From Cymodocea nodosa (taxonomy: Eukaryota > Streptophyta > Magnoliopsida > Alismatales > Cymodoceaceae): DNA of 64,000 bases. Made by a program: the position numbers and the translations under genes. Below are positions 13,543 through 25,090 of this stretch, in pieces; position 1 is the stretch's first letter; each line of letters opens with the position of its first letter. The stretch covers positions 2,314,001-2,378,000 of the forward strand of contig CM072336.1 of NCBI GenBank assembly GCA_036874045.1, written 5' to 3'. The notes under the pieces are model-generated. The model searched no databases. It was not told the DNA's origin and worked only from the letters and a program-made list of their open reading frames with translations.

Positions 13543-16500
13543 ATGGATCTCGCGGCGAAGCTACGGTGCATGGACCTCGGCTCCACCTTCGCCTCTGGCC
13601 ACCGTAAACCTATCCTACGGCAGGGGGTCTCACTTCCGGTACGCCTCAAGGTCCCGGCCGGAAAGAAGGAAACTTCATTTACCAACCCTAGAACTAGAAA
13701 CGGCAGGGTTTATGCGAGAATCGCGGTGGAGAGTGCCGCAGAAGTCGAGGAGGAGGAGGTCATCGATTTAGAATCTCTATTCATGGATTCGTCGATGAAT
13801 CAGGAGAAGAATAAGACGAAGAAGAAGAAGTCTGGAGGTGGAGATTCAAGTATTTCTTCAGGGATTAGGTTGGAGAACATTAGCAAGAGCTTCAAAGGGG
13901 TGACTGTGCTGAAGAACATTAGCTGGGAGGTGAAGAGAGGGGAGAAGGTGGGGTTGGTTGGCGTGAATGGGGCCGGAAAGACGACGCAGATGAGGATAAT
14001 CGCGGGTCTGGAGGATCCCGACTCTGGCAACGTGGTGAAGGCGAGGGAGAACATGAAGATCGCGTTCTTGAGTCAGGAGTTCGAGGTGTGTCAGAGCCGG
14101 ACGGTGAGGGAGGAGTTCCAGAGCGCGTTCAAGGAGGAGATGGAGATTTCCGTCAGGCTGGAGAAGGTGCAGAGGGCGCTTGAGACGACTGTGGATGACT
14201 TGAGTCTTATGGGAAGGTTGCTGGATGAGCTAGAATTGCTGCAGAAGAGGGCACAGGATCTTGGTCTTAATGTTGTGGATGTGAAGATCAGTAAATTGAT
14301 GCCAGAGCTTGGGTTCTCGCCCGAGGACTCAGAACGGCTGGTGGCATCGTTTAGTGGAGGGTGGCAGATGAGGATGTGCCTTGGCAAGATTCTGCTTCAG
14401 GTACATATACGACGAGCTTATATCCTTTCCTTGAGTATTGCTTAGTTTTTAAGCATTGAGAACCATGCGTATTTCAGACTACATTGCATTGTTCACGAGA
14501 ACCTCACATTCAATCGGCATTATTATTGAGTTCGTCATAATAGCTCAATGCTGACTTCGTGTATTTTGCTTCTTCATATTCCTGAAATGTGGACCTTTAG
14601 TTCTGATTCTATGAGTTGACCTCGTATGGTAATTCTAATATACTCGTTCATTTTTTCACGATTGATTTTTGAAGTATGATTCAAAGGTAAAACTTTCTGA
14701 CATGCAGGAACCAGATTTGCTTCTTCTGGATGAACCTACAAATCATCTCGATGTTGATACAATTGAATGGCTTGAGGGTTACCTTAAGATGCAAGATGTG
14801 CCGATGGTTGTCATATCTCATGACAGAGCTTTCCTCGACCAACTATGCACCAAAATTGTCGAAACTGACATTGGAGTTTCTAGGACGTTCGTGGGCAATT
14901 ACTCCGCATACGTTTTGGCAAAAGCAATTTGGGAAGAAGCACAATTTGCAGCATGGGAGAAGCAGCAAAAGGAAATTGATCATACAAAGGACTTGATAAA
15001 CAGACTTGGTGCTGGAGTAAATTCTGGACGAGCATCAAGTGAGGAAAAGGTAAATTCCAAAAAGAAGTATTAGAACCTTTTATTGGTAAAATTGATAAAT
15101 TATGCATGTGCAAAACGAGAAAAATAATAATCAGGTTAATTGGATCCATGACTTCAATTTAGTCTGTGATGAATATTCATCTGCATAGTTTTTTGACGGA
15201 AACTTATAAGCCATTATTCTTACACTAGTTACTCTAGCATCAACAGGATGATACTAATATGCTATCGTCCTTGAAATCTTAATACAAATTTGTGACAAGT
15301 GATTGCTTTTAAAGGTTTATCATAATTGACAGTACTTGCTTTCATGCTACCTGCAGAAACTAGAGAAACTCCAAAATGATGGTCAAGTAGAAAAGCCTTT
15401 CCAAAGGAAACAATTAAGAATTAGATTTCCCGAACGTGGAAGAAGTGGACGATCTGTAATCACAATAAAGAATCTTGAATTTGGACATGGTGATGATGAT
15501 GTGAGTTACAAATCATTGTTCACTAATTTCTTGCTCAAATATTTTTTTCACCTGTTATTATGTTTCATATGGCAGTTGTTCTGCAAAGCCAATCTTTTAG
15601 TTGAAAGAGGTGAAAAAATTGCCATTATTGGTCCAAATGGATGTGGGAAAAGTACATTGCTTAGACTTATTATGGGCTATGAGAAGCCTAGAGAAGGGGA
15701 AATCATACTTGGGGAGCATAATGTCTTGCCTAATTATTTTGAACAGAACCAGGTATCCAATGTCTTGTACTTCAGATTTTTTTTGCAGAGAAAATTCTAT
15801 ATCATTGGCATTGATCAAAGCAGTTAAAGTTGATCTTTTGTACCTGAACAGGCTGAAGCACTTGACTTGGAGAAAACAGTACTTCAAACTGTCGAAGAAG
15901 TGGCAGAGGATTGGAGAACTGATGATATAAAGGGACTTCTTGGGCGTTGCAACTTCAAAGCAGACATGCTGGAGAGAAAGGTTTCACTTCTTAGTGGTGG
16001 AGAAAAGGTATCTAAACCATTTTTCCTTAATTGATCCTTGCTTCTCTTCTTCTGTTCAATGAATGGATCATGATGGTGAAGAAAAATGTAAAATTCTTAC
16101 TTATTAGATAAAGGCTGAACTTCTTAGTGGCTGAGAAAAGTCATCAAGATCATGTTTTCTTAAATGCTCATAGTTTTTCAGTCTTCTTCTGTTCAATGAA
16201 TAACCATGTTGTCAAAAAGAAATTTGAAAATCTTAGATGCTACTCAATTTTTGTTCCACACTTTTCTCATGATACTGTTTTTGTTATGACATAATTCAAA
16301 ATTTCAGATTAGCAAGGATATTGAAATTCATATTATTATTCTTTTCTCAAAAACCCATTCTATTTTCAACTTGTCTTTTGATAAATCAGGCACGGCTTGC
16401 ATTGTGCAAGTTCATGGTGAAACCGTCTACTTTGCTTGTTCTGGATGAACCAACCAACCATTTAGATATACCTTCTAAAGAGATGCTTGAGGTGCGAATC

Positions 16501-18279
16501 ATCTTCCAAATTTTATATTGTTTACTCATTTTCAATACTATAAAGGCGTGAGTAACTGTTCTACATCACTTGTTCAGGAGGCCATTGCAGAGTACAGGGG
16601 TACAGTCATCACTGTTTCTCATGATAGGTACTTCATAAGACAAGTAGTAAATAGAGTAGTGGAAATCAAGGATGGCACCCTTCAGAATTATGCTGGGGAT
16701 TACAATGTAAGTCAAGTCGAGTAAAATATTTTATTGTTTGGGGGCTAGTATATATTTTACATGCAATTTCTTGGTACAAATCCTTTTTGCTATTACTTTG
16801 AGGTCTTCATGTTTATTTAATTATGCACAAGGTTTATCTCACTTTTTCAGCAGGGTGCTTGTACTTCTAACCAACGTTGAATGTTCCTTTGTATGGTGTA
16901 TGCCAAATCTATATAGATTGAGTTGCAATATTTACTTAGAAAATTAAAAACCTGTTTGCCATTTCAACCAGATTTGCTTAGTACCGTCCTTATAAGGAGG
17001 AACACTGAATTTTTTATGTTCCTTTCGCAAAATATAGATATGCCATTCTTTCTTTTTGAGAGTTTGTAACTGGAGGGACCTCATTACCCTTGACTAAGTA
17101 TTGAATATTGGCACTTTTACACACATAAATGGGGAACAATTGACATTATGCAATGTTGTGCATCTCAGTACTTTATGTTCTAATGCAGTTATTCACAAGG
17201 AGAATATGGTGACCAGGACTTCGACCTATTATAGTAACTAAACCAAAAAGGTTGAAAACTTTAGTGTCCCATATTCACCTTGAGTTTGTGATGGTCAATT
17301 TTGATTGAAAGTTGGTTGTGCCCCTCAGTTGTGTCACAAACACTGATTGGAGCTTCAATCTCCTCATTCCATCCAAACTCACATGTCAGTGTAGTTTTTC
17401 ATATGATTAGCGTGCCAACTGATGTGGAAGCCTGTGTGATTGTTTTCCAAGCTACACTTTATTTGCTAGCTAAATGCTTGGGACTGTATTTAACCTTATA
17501 GTATGCTCTATAATAACTGCGTTGAAAATAGAAATCATTTTATTCATTCTCAAAAAAATAAGTCATTTTGTTGGCCTTTTTTGCATAAATGAATGGATTG
17601 TAGGCGACTGAGCTTGTAATTATATTATCAATTTATTCTTTTTCAAGGTTTTCTTGCTTTTGCTTTAATTCACTTGCAGATAACTCATGTTATTAAAGAA
17701 AATTAAAGATTGTAGCTGTCCTCCGTATCTCTCTTTTTTCAGAGAATTTTTTCCAAAAATCTATAAGTTTTTTTTCAAACTTCTTTTGACACTTTGTCCA
17801 AACATGAGGAATTCACAAGGTTCTTTTGTTTTATTTTATATTACAAATGTGTCATACTGGTGGGTCATGAGTATTCTGTTACCTCCTAGCCACCTTATAT
17901 TACTATAGACGATGTTTATTACAATGCATAAGGGGCTGTTGGTTTCATCTATTCTTTTGATTGTTTTTAACAATAAATTCTGACAGTATTACCTAGAGAA
18001 AAATCTGGATGCAAGAGAAAGAGAACTTGAGCGGGAGGCCGAGATAGAAGGGAAAGGTCCCAAAGTAAAAGCCAAATCTAAAATGTCAAAGGTAATTAAA
18101 GCATATATTTATGCTAAATTTCTCACGGGAATGATTGCTGAAACTGATTAGCTGGATTAAATTGGTTATGGTAATCTTTACAGGAGGAGAAACTAGCAAG
18201 AAAGAAACAGAAAATGATGGCTTTTCAGCAAGCAAAGGCAAAATCCAAAGGGTTGAAAAATGCTAAGCGATGGAAATGA
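13543..18279 (+). CDS. ABCF5: ABC transporter F family protein (GCN5/ABCF5 type), 9 exons
   Basis: Exons: 13543-14400, 14708-15049, 15357-15500, 15576-15752, 15852-16007, 16390-16491, 16578-16706, 17987-18091, 18184-18279. All introns are GT-AG and every junction is phase 0, giving 702 aa, close to Arabidopsis ABCF5. Two ATP-binding cassettes and no membrane segments are present. Cassette 1 has Walker [10 protein letters not shown] (about 140-148), signature FSGGW (270-274) and Walker B LLLLDEP (290-296). Cassette 2 has GPNGCGKST (467-475), LSGGEK (554-559) and LLVLDEP (574-580), followed by the SHDRYF H-loop. A charged linker separates the cassettes and the C-terminus is Lys-rich. Residues 1-60 look like a plastid transit peptide. 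ABC-F proteins are soluble ATPases that act on ribosomes; plant ABCF5 is the plastid-type eukaryotic member, so a role in organellar translation is inferred. The first 286 codons are one GC-rich exon. Confidence 0.95.
15985..16255 (+). repeat. Tandem duplication covering the end of ABCF5 exon 5 and its intron
   Basis: The end of exon 5 (from 15987, CTTCTTAGTGGTGGAGAAAAG with the splice junction) recurs at 16120 as CTTCTTAGTGGCTGAGAAAA. Following intron sequence also recurs: TCTTCTTCTGTTCAATGAAT appears in both units, at an offset of 133-137 bp. The second copy no longer carries the donor GT and reads through a stop in the LSGGEK frame, so it is a non-functional exon tail inside the intron. 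Confidence 0.8.
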
Positions 18280-18619
18280 TGTCATTAATACCAGCTTTAC
18301 ACTAATTCCTGTTGTATATTATTATACTGTTTGCTAAAGACTAGAAGCATGCCAAATTATTTCTGGCTGTTTTACACTGTAAATATTCCGGTGAACAAAA
18401 CACAGGCTCCGTTATTCCCCAAAAGAAATTGTGATACCTATAGTTGAATTTCATACAAACCTACTGCATTGGATGATGCTATTTGTAACACTGTAGATGG
18501 CCCGTTACTTGTATGACGCTGTTAGTTTTAATTCCTTACACTTGGTTTCAGACAGGAATAGTGGATTGCATTTACATGCTGACCGGTAACAAGATGACAC
18601 CAGGATTCATTATGGCACT

Positions 18620-19075
18620 AGAAATATTTTGCAGGATGTTTATTGTCTCATCTATATTTTATGGAACATGTTGGACTCGTAAACATGAACAAGCACAAAA
18701 AACTTGGTATGATAGGAATGAGAATATTAAGATAGATGAGTAGCAAGGATATGGGATTTCGGTTAAGAGATATTTTCATTTGAAACAGAATGGAGTTGTA
18801 TCCAGGATAAAATAACTGTTTAAATATTTTGTTATATTCATATATAGACTTTCATAGCTGTACTTGTAAGGAAAGAAAAATTAATTAAATCAAGTAAAAT
18901 TAAAGATGATAAAATGATGTAAAGTTTACATGGTTAAAAAGAGTGAATAAATATTTAAAATTATACAATTTAGTAGAAGAATTAATGATGGATAAGAATT
19001 GATGACAGAATAGAATTGTTGTAGTCTATGTCATGTGGATGGGTTAAGGTATATTGGTCAATTAATTGTTATTGT
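18620..19075 (+). mobile_element. RTE-type LINE, 3'-end fragment
   Basis: Translated pieces match the C-terminal part of plant RTE-like reverse transcriptase ORFs: FYGTCWTRKHEQAQK (near 18656) corresponds to the family's LYGTECWAVKxxHxQK, followed by RNENIKIDE. A degraded DLxxDRxxWRxRIHVADP-type tail lies near 18980-19040. The fragment ends in a TTG/TTA-rich run (19066-19078), as RTE elements often end in short TTG repeats. It is heavily decayed and in the same orientation as ABCF5, just beyond its 3' UTR. Confidence 0.65.
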
Positions 19076-19616
19076 TGTACACAAAACAGTGAGATTGATG
19101 TTTTGATTCTTCCTTATGCTTTCAAGTGCACGTACATAGTTTCGAGGCTTGTAAGTAATTAAGAAATTTAGCTTATTGGATTTTAGTGAGGCCATTTCAG
19201 ATCGTGAAGAGATGAGATTTGACATATTGTCGAAGAAATTATGACAATAGGGTATTGGTTTGTGCATTAGATTAGTGTATACTCGAGTGAGAAGTTTGAA
19301 AAAGGAACGTAAACTAAATTGTAGTTAAATCACTATAAATTTCTTATTGTTTATCATCTTCTCACTTGAGATAGTTTACTCCAATTACAAATATTGTATA
19401 CTCATTAAAAATTATTGTAAATCATTTAAGTGTTCTTTATTTTGCTTAAAATTCACCATTCATCTGTCTTTAATGAAGTTATCTAATACTAACATAGATA
19501 TTTTATAACGTTGTACATGGCGATGATCAAGATTTTGAAACAACATACAAGCAAAAAAAACATTTTTCTGTAATGATAATCCATGAAGGTTTTTTTTTTT
19601 TTTTTTAAGGTTCATT

Positions 19617-19805
19617 CTTAGACACTCAAACAATTTGGTGAACACCAAAAGTATTCTTAAAGTTGATAAAAGGTGAACCTTTATGGACATTCAAACAACC
19701 TGGTATAGGCCAGAAGTATCTATAGAGGTGATAACATGTGAGTCTTAATGGACACTTAAACGGTCTGATATACACCAGGAGTATCTAAAGAGATGGAAGC
19801 TTGTA
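19617..19805 (+). repeat. Degenerate tandem repeat, 65-bp period, three units
   Basis: Three units begin near 19617, 19682 and 19747. The landmark GACACTCAAAC / GACATTCAAAC / GACACTTAAAC falls at 19621, 19686 and 19751, exactly 65 bp apart, followed in each unit by a GGT-ACACCA(A/G)(A/G)AGTAT block. Family unknown; it may be part of a decayed LTR or satellite seed. Confidence 0.7.
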
Positions 19806-20089
19806 GGAGGCCTTGCTAAGCTTACTTTGGTAAGTGGTGTACATAGTTACAGTTTGCTAATGCTTGAATAGAGCCAACACTACTGCCCATAGAAATTACA
19901 CGAGAACTTCCCAAGTAGTCACACATCTTGATTCTGCTCCCGCCCAAACACAGTTAACTCTAGAGTTCTTATAGGAGCTAGTGTTTGGTAATAAGTGTAA
20001 ATACACATCTATGAAGGTTATTTAAGTACACATGTGAATATATAATGCCTTTTTTTAAATTTCAAGTCAAGACTTTCCTTTTTTTTTAA

Positions 20090-20112
20090 ATATATATATA
20101 TATATATATATA
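20090..20112 (+). repeat. (TA)n microsatellite
   Basis: Uninterrupted TA dinucleotide run in AT-rich intergenic DNA. Confidence 0.95.
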
Positions 20113-20258
20113 AGATGAAAGAAGATTGGTTATATCGTTGATTGCTTGCATCTACATATCTAATCATCCAATTGACAATGGATGGGTTATTATACCCATT
20201 ATTTTTTTGCATTCACAACGATCCATTTAGCTCTATGGTGGGGTTAATCTGATCCATG

Positions 20259-20365
20259 AATATTGCAAAGTGTCCATCAAACTGCTTGTTTAATATTGCA
20301 AAGTCTCTTCAGTTCAGCTGCTTGTTTAATATTACGTAGTGTCTTCTGGTCAGCTGCTTGTTTTC
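20259..20365 (+). repeat. Short tandem repeat, 33-36 bp period, three units
   Basis: Units start with AATATTGCAAAGTGT, AATATTGCAAAGTCT and AATATTACGTAGTGT at about 20259, 20292 and 20328. Each ends in a CTGCTTGTTT block. Imperfect copies, no coding content seen. Confidence 0.75.
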
Positions 20366-21915
20366 AGCAGCAGAGCAGCACTTAATAATGCAATGAATCA
20401 TACAGCTTAGACTAATTAATATACAGTCGAATATTATCACATCCCCGACACTTGAAATTATTAATTCACAATAAGTTTCCCTGGGAGAAAGGTTTTTCGC
20501 CATATTTAGCATGAAAGAGATAGAGAAACAAACAACTGAGTTTGATCTGGCTAAATACTAGAGCAGAAAAGGTTCGGTGTCTACTTATATTTTAGTTCTC
20601 TAGCGACACATTAAGTGAACGGGTGATTTTAGAAAGATGTATGCAGAGAATATATGATAAAAAATTTAATATAAGTTCTTAATTTTATTTGATAATGGTG
20701 AATTTAACTCGAGAACTTTTTTCTCGCAGACCCTATAAAATGAGGAAATACTAATTGCACCATCTATTAGTTCTTAATCTTAGCTATCAGTTTTGATCTA
20801 AAGGTTTTAAAGTTTGTCAATTTTTGTTAAATTTCAATTATTATTGATTTTTAAAATAAAAAATCTTAATGAATATAACTCACATTATGCTAAAATTTAT
20901 AATATATATATATAGTAATTATATAATTAAATTTTAATTTAAAAAGTAAAAAAAAAAAAGAGATTCTTTTTAGGAAAATTTCTAGACACATTTCTAGGAA
21001 CACTTTATGTTATATGACTGGTAGTACTATATGATCATAAGTTTTCAATATGTATGTATTATTGGAATTTTTCGTATTACATGATAAGCGGCCTCTGGTA
21101 TTAAAAAAAAAAAAAAGGAAAGATAAAGGAGGGTGGATCTACAGGTTTCTTATTTTTTGGATATAATAATTAAGGGGAGATCTACCGTAACATCAAAAAT
21201 TTTTATTTTATTTATATTGGTAACGTGTTAATTTGAAGTTTGAACTCGAAAGACTAAATCCAATTTGGCTAGATAGAAATTTTCCAAGCTATGTCGTCGG
21301 TAGAATTCTAGATGTCATTATTTTTTGTGCATTTACACTATGAATTATTAAATCAAAGTTAATTAATCTATTATTATATAAATTTAAGTTTTATATTTTT
21401 TAAATCGAGATGGGACTTTTCCATATTCTTTTCACCTATGATATACCTTACGTTTATAATTTCTTGAAAAATTAATTAATAATGATGATAAAAAAGTCTA
21501 CATTATTTTTGTGTTTATTTTTTATAATTTTTTTTTACTGTATATATCTAAAATCACATATTAAATTTAATTTTCATATATTATTTTGTGAAGGTAGATC
21601 TATAACTTAAAGAAAGTAATGATGCGATGTAAAATAAAAAGACATAACGTGTCTGTGTAATTTATAAAAGATATAAAATAATTTATTAAAATAAAAACGA
21701 TATAGCATTTTTAAATAATTATAAAAAATCGTAAGTACTTATATTTTTAAATAATTTCATTTTTTATTCTTTCTATAAACCCACGTATGGACTTTCCCAC
21801 GCGGTCTTTGTCAACCCTAGTTCTGTCGTCCCTCGTTCGTCTGGGACCGCGGTTTCCAACATATTCCTGTTCCTTCTCCTTTCTCCACGAATCCAACCCA
21901 AGATCGAGAGGCAAG

Positions 21916-21924
21916 TATAAAAAA
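21916..21924 (+). promoter_or_regulatory. Candidate TATA box of the C4-hydroxylase gene
   Basis: TATAAAAAA lies 87 bp upstream of the start codon in an otherwise GC-richer leader region. A second candidate (CTATAAACC, about 21772) lies further upstream, so the true start of transcription is open. Confidence 0.35.
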
Positions 21925-22002
21925 CCCATCCCTTGGATTTCCCTGCCCTCACGAACGGCTGTTTGGAATCCTCACCGGCAAACATTGAAGTTTCCGTCGA
22001 AG

Positions 22003-25000
22003 ATGGTCTTCTGGGAGGGGCGTTTAAGCGATGAGACCATGGGTACGGTCGCCCCCATCGTGGTTTACTGGCTCTACGCTGGCGCTTACCAGCTGCTGCC
22101 GCCGTTGGACCGGTTCAGGTTGCATACGAGGGAGGAGGCAAAGCAGAAGAACGTTGTCCCTACGCCTTCGGTCGTCAAAGGAGTTCTGGTTCAACAGTTT
22201 TTTCAAGCTTTCACTGCTCAAGTGCTTTTCTTTGTGAGTTTTTTTTGTTTTATTTTTATTTTTTTGTGTGCCTGTGATCTCGATTTCCTTTGTTGCCTTC
22301 GTCAAAGATCCATACGACTCTGCTTAATTTGTGATTGTCGTCTCTACTCTCAAACATTTTGATTTTTCAATTTCCTATATCTAAGTTTACAAAGCATGAT
22401 GTACTAGAACGTCTTCGCATTTATGCAATTAAGACTTATGATGCGAACTTGTTTGGACAATAAAATAGTTGCCTTTCTCTTCTAGATGTTCTTCGCAAGA
22501 TATTTTCAATCCAAAGTCTTGTATCTCTGTTTTTTATGTTGGGTTTCTAGGTGAAAGTATACTGTCTTTTTTGGCCTGCTTTAATCTGAATTTAGATGCT
22601 GATATCAGAGCGATCCCATTCTTTTCTTCTTTTGTTTACGACAATGCTTCACTCACCAAGTTAACCTAATGGGATCTATTTTTTGAGTATCCACTCTTGT
22701 GTAATTGATGTGATTAGAAAATGATTTACGGTATTTTCACCAAACTCAAGTAATAATTATAGAAAATAGGAATGGGAATGAAAACAAGAGGTCCTTGTTC
22801 TTGACATAAGGACACAAATGGAAGCTTAACTCCAAAAGTACTTAAGGAGCCGTTTTGTAATTCAATTTATTTTTTTCATAATCGTTTTCTGCATGTAGAA
22901 GAGGAAAACATTCATTCAAAGCAAAACAAAAATAAACTCAGAAGCATAATATCATGGGAAAATAAAGAAATGGATTGAACAAAGCATGTGGGCAATCCCT
23001 CCAAGGAGTAACCCATTAAGGAAGTTATACTAGGTTTATACCTGTCATGGGTGTTTTATTTTGGAAAAATTTATGGTAGAATACTTTAATCATTTGACCG
23101 CAAGACAATAAATGTATTCTATCGATAACCCAAGAAGACATGCTTTCCTGTATTTGAATTTTTCTTGCCACATGGGGCAGCACCTCTTGTGTAAAAATAT
23201 AGCCTTCTTGTATTCTCAACATTAGTATTTTTTAGGAGGCAATATTCTACTTTAAGAAATAATAATTGAACAAAGATTAAGATATGTAATAGCAATCATG
23301 GAAACAACACTGCTTAAACAATTAATTGAAAATTGAAAGTTATGAAAAAACTTTCATATGATATTCATTGATTTAGAAATAGCATATGATAGAGTACTTA
23401 AGATATTTCTTATAGTGAGTAGAGGTAGACCTAAAATTACTAAGTTGAGAATTGCATGGAAAGAATTCATGTAATTTAACTGAAGATTTGACAATAGATA
23501 AAATTACTTGAAAGAAAATGAGTCATATGACAAATCCAACGTAATGAGATTATAGCTCGGATTGTTATTGCTGTTTATATATTCATTTTTTATGAAAGCA
23601 AATAAGACATATGCTTAGTTATACCTTTTGACATTGAGTATTGGATTACTAAACATAAATATGTGCAAAAAGATAGTGTAATAGATAGGTGAATGTTAAG
23701 ACAAATGAGGGGTAACATCATAATAGATAAGTTAAGAAATTATGTTGTTTCAAATTGATTATATGTTGCATCAATTAAAAGTGGTAGAAGAAGACAAATT
23801 TTTTAGTCAGATTGGGAACAAAAAATTAAAAATTTCACAACTTAATGGAAGATTTAGTGATGGATAGAAATAAATAGAAGAAAAGGATTCATGTTGTCAA
23901 CCTTACGTTAGTGGAATTATGACATTGCTTATTGCAGTATTCTACCCATAATCATTACTAAATATAAATCCACATATCAATTAATATAAGTTTGATCTCT
24001 GTAGTCCAATCAAAGTTATATTCCTGAGCACGTGTGCTCCTGTTGCAACTATGTATTTTGTTTACTATGGATGGCTTAGGAGAATAAGAGGTACATGATA
24101 TTGGATATATTACATGCATGGGCTAAATGGATCAAAGGGAGTTTGTCTTTACAAAAGTTCAAGGATAGTAATTCTGAAGAATAATAAAACAAAGCCAAGA
24201 TATGTTGTGTACGAATGGAGAAGAGTAATTATCACCTAATTTTCCAATTAATAACTTATCAATGATAGAACCGGTAAGACAAATTTGGATGACATCTCAA
24301 AAGAAATTTCAGTAGGGTGATTATAGTTTCTTTTTATTTTCTTGTCAAACGTGTACATGCTCTATCAATTTGTCTGACTATTTTAGTTGTATCATGTATG
24401 GTATGTATGTTATTTGTTTCCCTTTACCTTTCAAAATACAATAACACAATTATATGCCTTCTTGCTTTTATGGTATTTTGCTATCTGCCCATCTTCAGTT
24501 TTTCCCATCGGGAGGATATTTAGCTTCTTTGTTATTACTTACAGCTCACTAAGCAGACAGATTCTGCTGAAATCATTACCCAGCCGCCAATTGTGGTCCA
24601 AGTACTTCAGATTGTAGTGGCAATGTTTGTTATGGATACATGGCAGTATTTTATACACCGTTATATGCACCATAACAAGTTTCTGTACCGTCACATTCAT
24701 TCCCAACATCATAAACTTATTGTTCCTTGCGCCATTGGAGCACTTTACAATCATCCACTTGAGGGTCTTCTTCTGGATACCGTTGGTGGGTGCATTTCAT
24801 TCTTGTCTTCAGGGATGACACCAAGGACGGCTGTGTTCTTCTTTTGCTTTGCCACAATGAAGACTGTTGATGATCATTGTGGGCTGATGCTTCCTGGAAA
24901 TCTTCTACAGGTGTTCTTTCAGAACAACACCGCATACCATGACATCCACCATCAGCTCCAAGGCCTGAAACATAACTATTCTCAGCCCTTTTTCTCGATC

Positions 25001-25090
25001 TGGGACAGAATTCTAGGGACCCATAAGCCTTTCGAGTTGGTCAAACGTGAGGGAGGTGGATTTGAGGCAGTACCCATCAAGAAAGATTAA
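22003..25090 (+). CDS. SBH: Sphinganine/sphingoid-base C4-hydroxylase (fatty acid hydroxylase superfamily), 2 exons
   Basis: Exons 22003-22233 and 24545-25090 join in phase 0 across a 2311-bp GT-AG intron, giving 258 aa, the usual size for plant SBH proteins. The product is a membrane di-iron enzyme of the ER that adds a 4-hydroxyl group to dihydrosphingosine, making phytosphingosine for ceramides. Exon 2 carries the histidine boxes: HRYMHH (H115, H119, H120), HSQHH (H129, H132, H133) and HDIHH (H209, H212, H213). Hydrophobic segments lie near residues 14-30, 60-77, 93-114 and 148-185. The start MVFWEGRLSDETMG was preferred over in-frame upstream codons because family members begin close to it and a TATA box lies 87 bp away. 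The C-terminus is Lys-rich (IKKD) but not a perfect KKXX retrieval signal. The intron carries LINE debris. Confidence 0.95.
23290..23590 (+). mobile_element. RTE-type LINE fragment inside the C4-hydroxylase intron (copy 1)
   Basis: The frame near 23350 reads FIDLEIAYDRV, the RT core motif FIDLEKAYDRVP of plant RTE-like LINEs, preceded by LLKQLIEN. It is followed after an internal deletion by a SRGRPKIT block and a NLTEDLTIDK-like segment from the 3' end of the same ORF. Decayed, internally deleted, in the sense orientation of the host gene. Confidence 0.75.
23620..23960 (+). mobile_element. RTE-type LINE fragment inside the C4-hydroxylase intron (copy 2)
   Basis: It contains LRQMRGN-IDKLRN (family: LRWMxGxTRxDRIRN) near 23697 and a SGRRRQ block, then LMEDLVMDRNK and KRIHVVNLT (family: WRxRIHVADPT) to about 23910. 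A 20-nt word at 23840-23859 recurs in reverse complement at 30266-30285 in another gene's intron, so both derive from the same element family. Confidence 0.75.

Larger units (their letters stand above)
18280..22002. other. Intergenic region between ABCF5 and the C4-hydroxylase gene
   Basis: It contains the ABCF5 3' UTR (to roughly 18.5 kb), a LINE fragment (18620-19075), two degenerate tandem repeats (19617-19805 and 20259-20365), a (TA)n run at 20090-20112, and AT-rich DNA from 20.6 to 21.75 kb. The last 230 bp are GC-richer and form the promoter and leader of the downstream gene. No other gene is supported. Confidence 0.55.

Noticed and set aside
18513-18743. 76-aa plus-strand open frame after ABCF5
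   Set aside because: Its second half is the LINE ORF remnant; the first half is ABCF5 3' flank, so it is not an independent gene.
23025-23222. 65-aa minus-strand open frame in the C4-hydroxylase intron
   Set aside because: No domain recognised, surrounded by transposon debris; probably chance.
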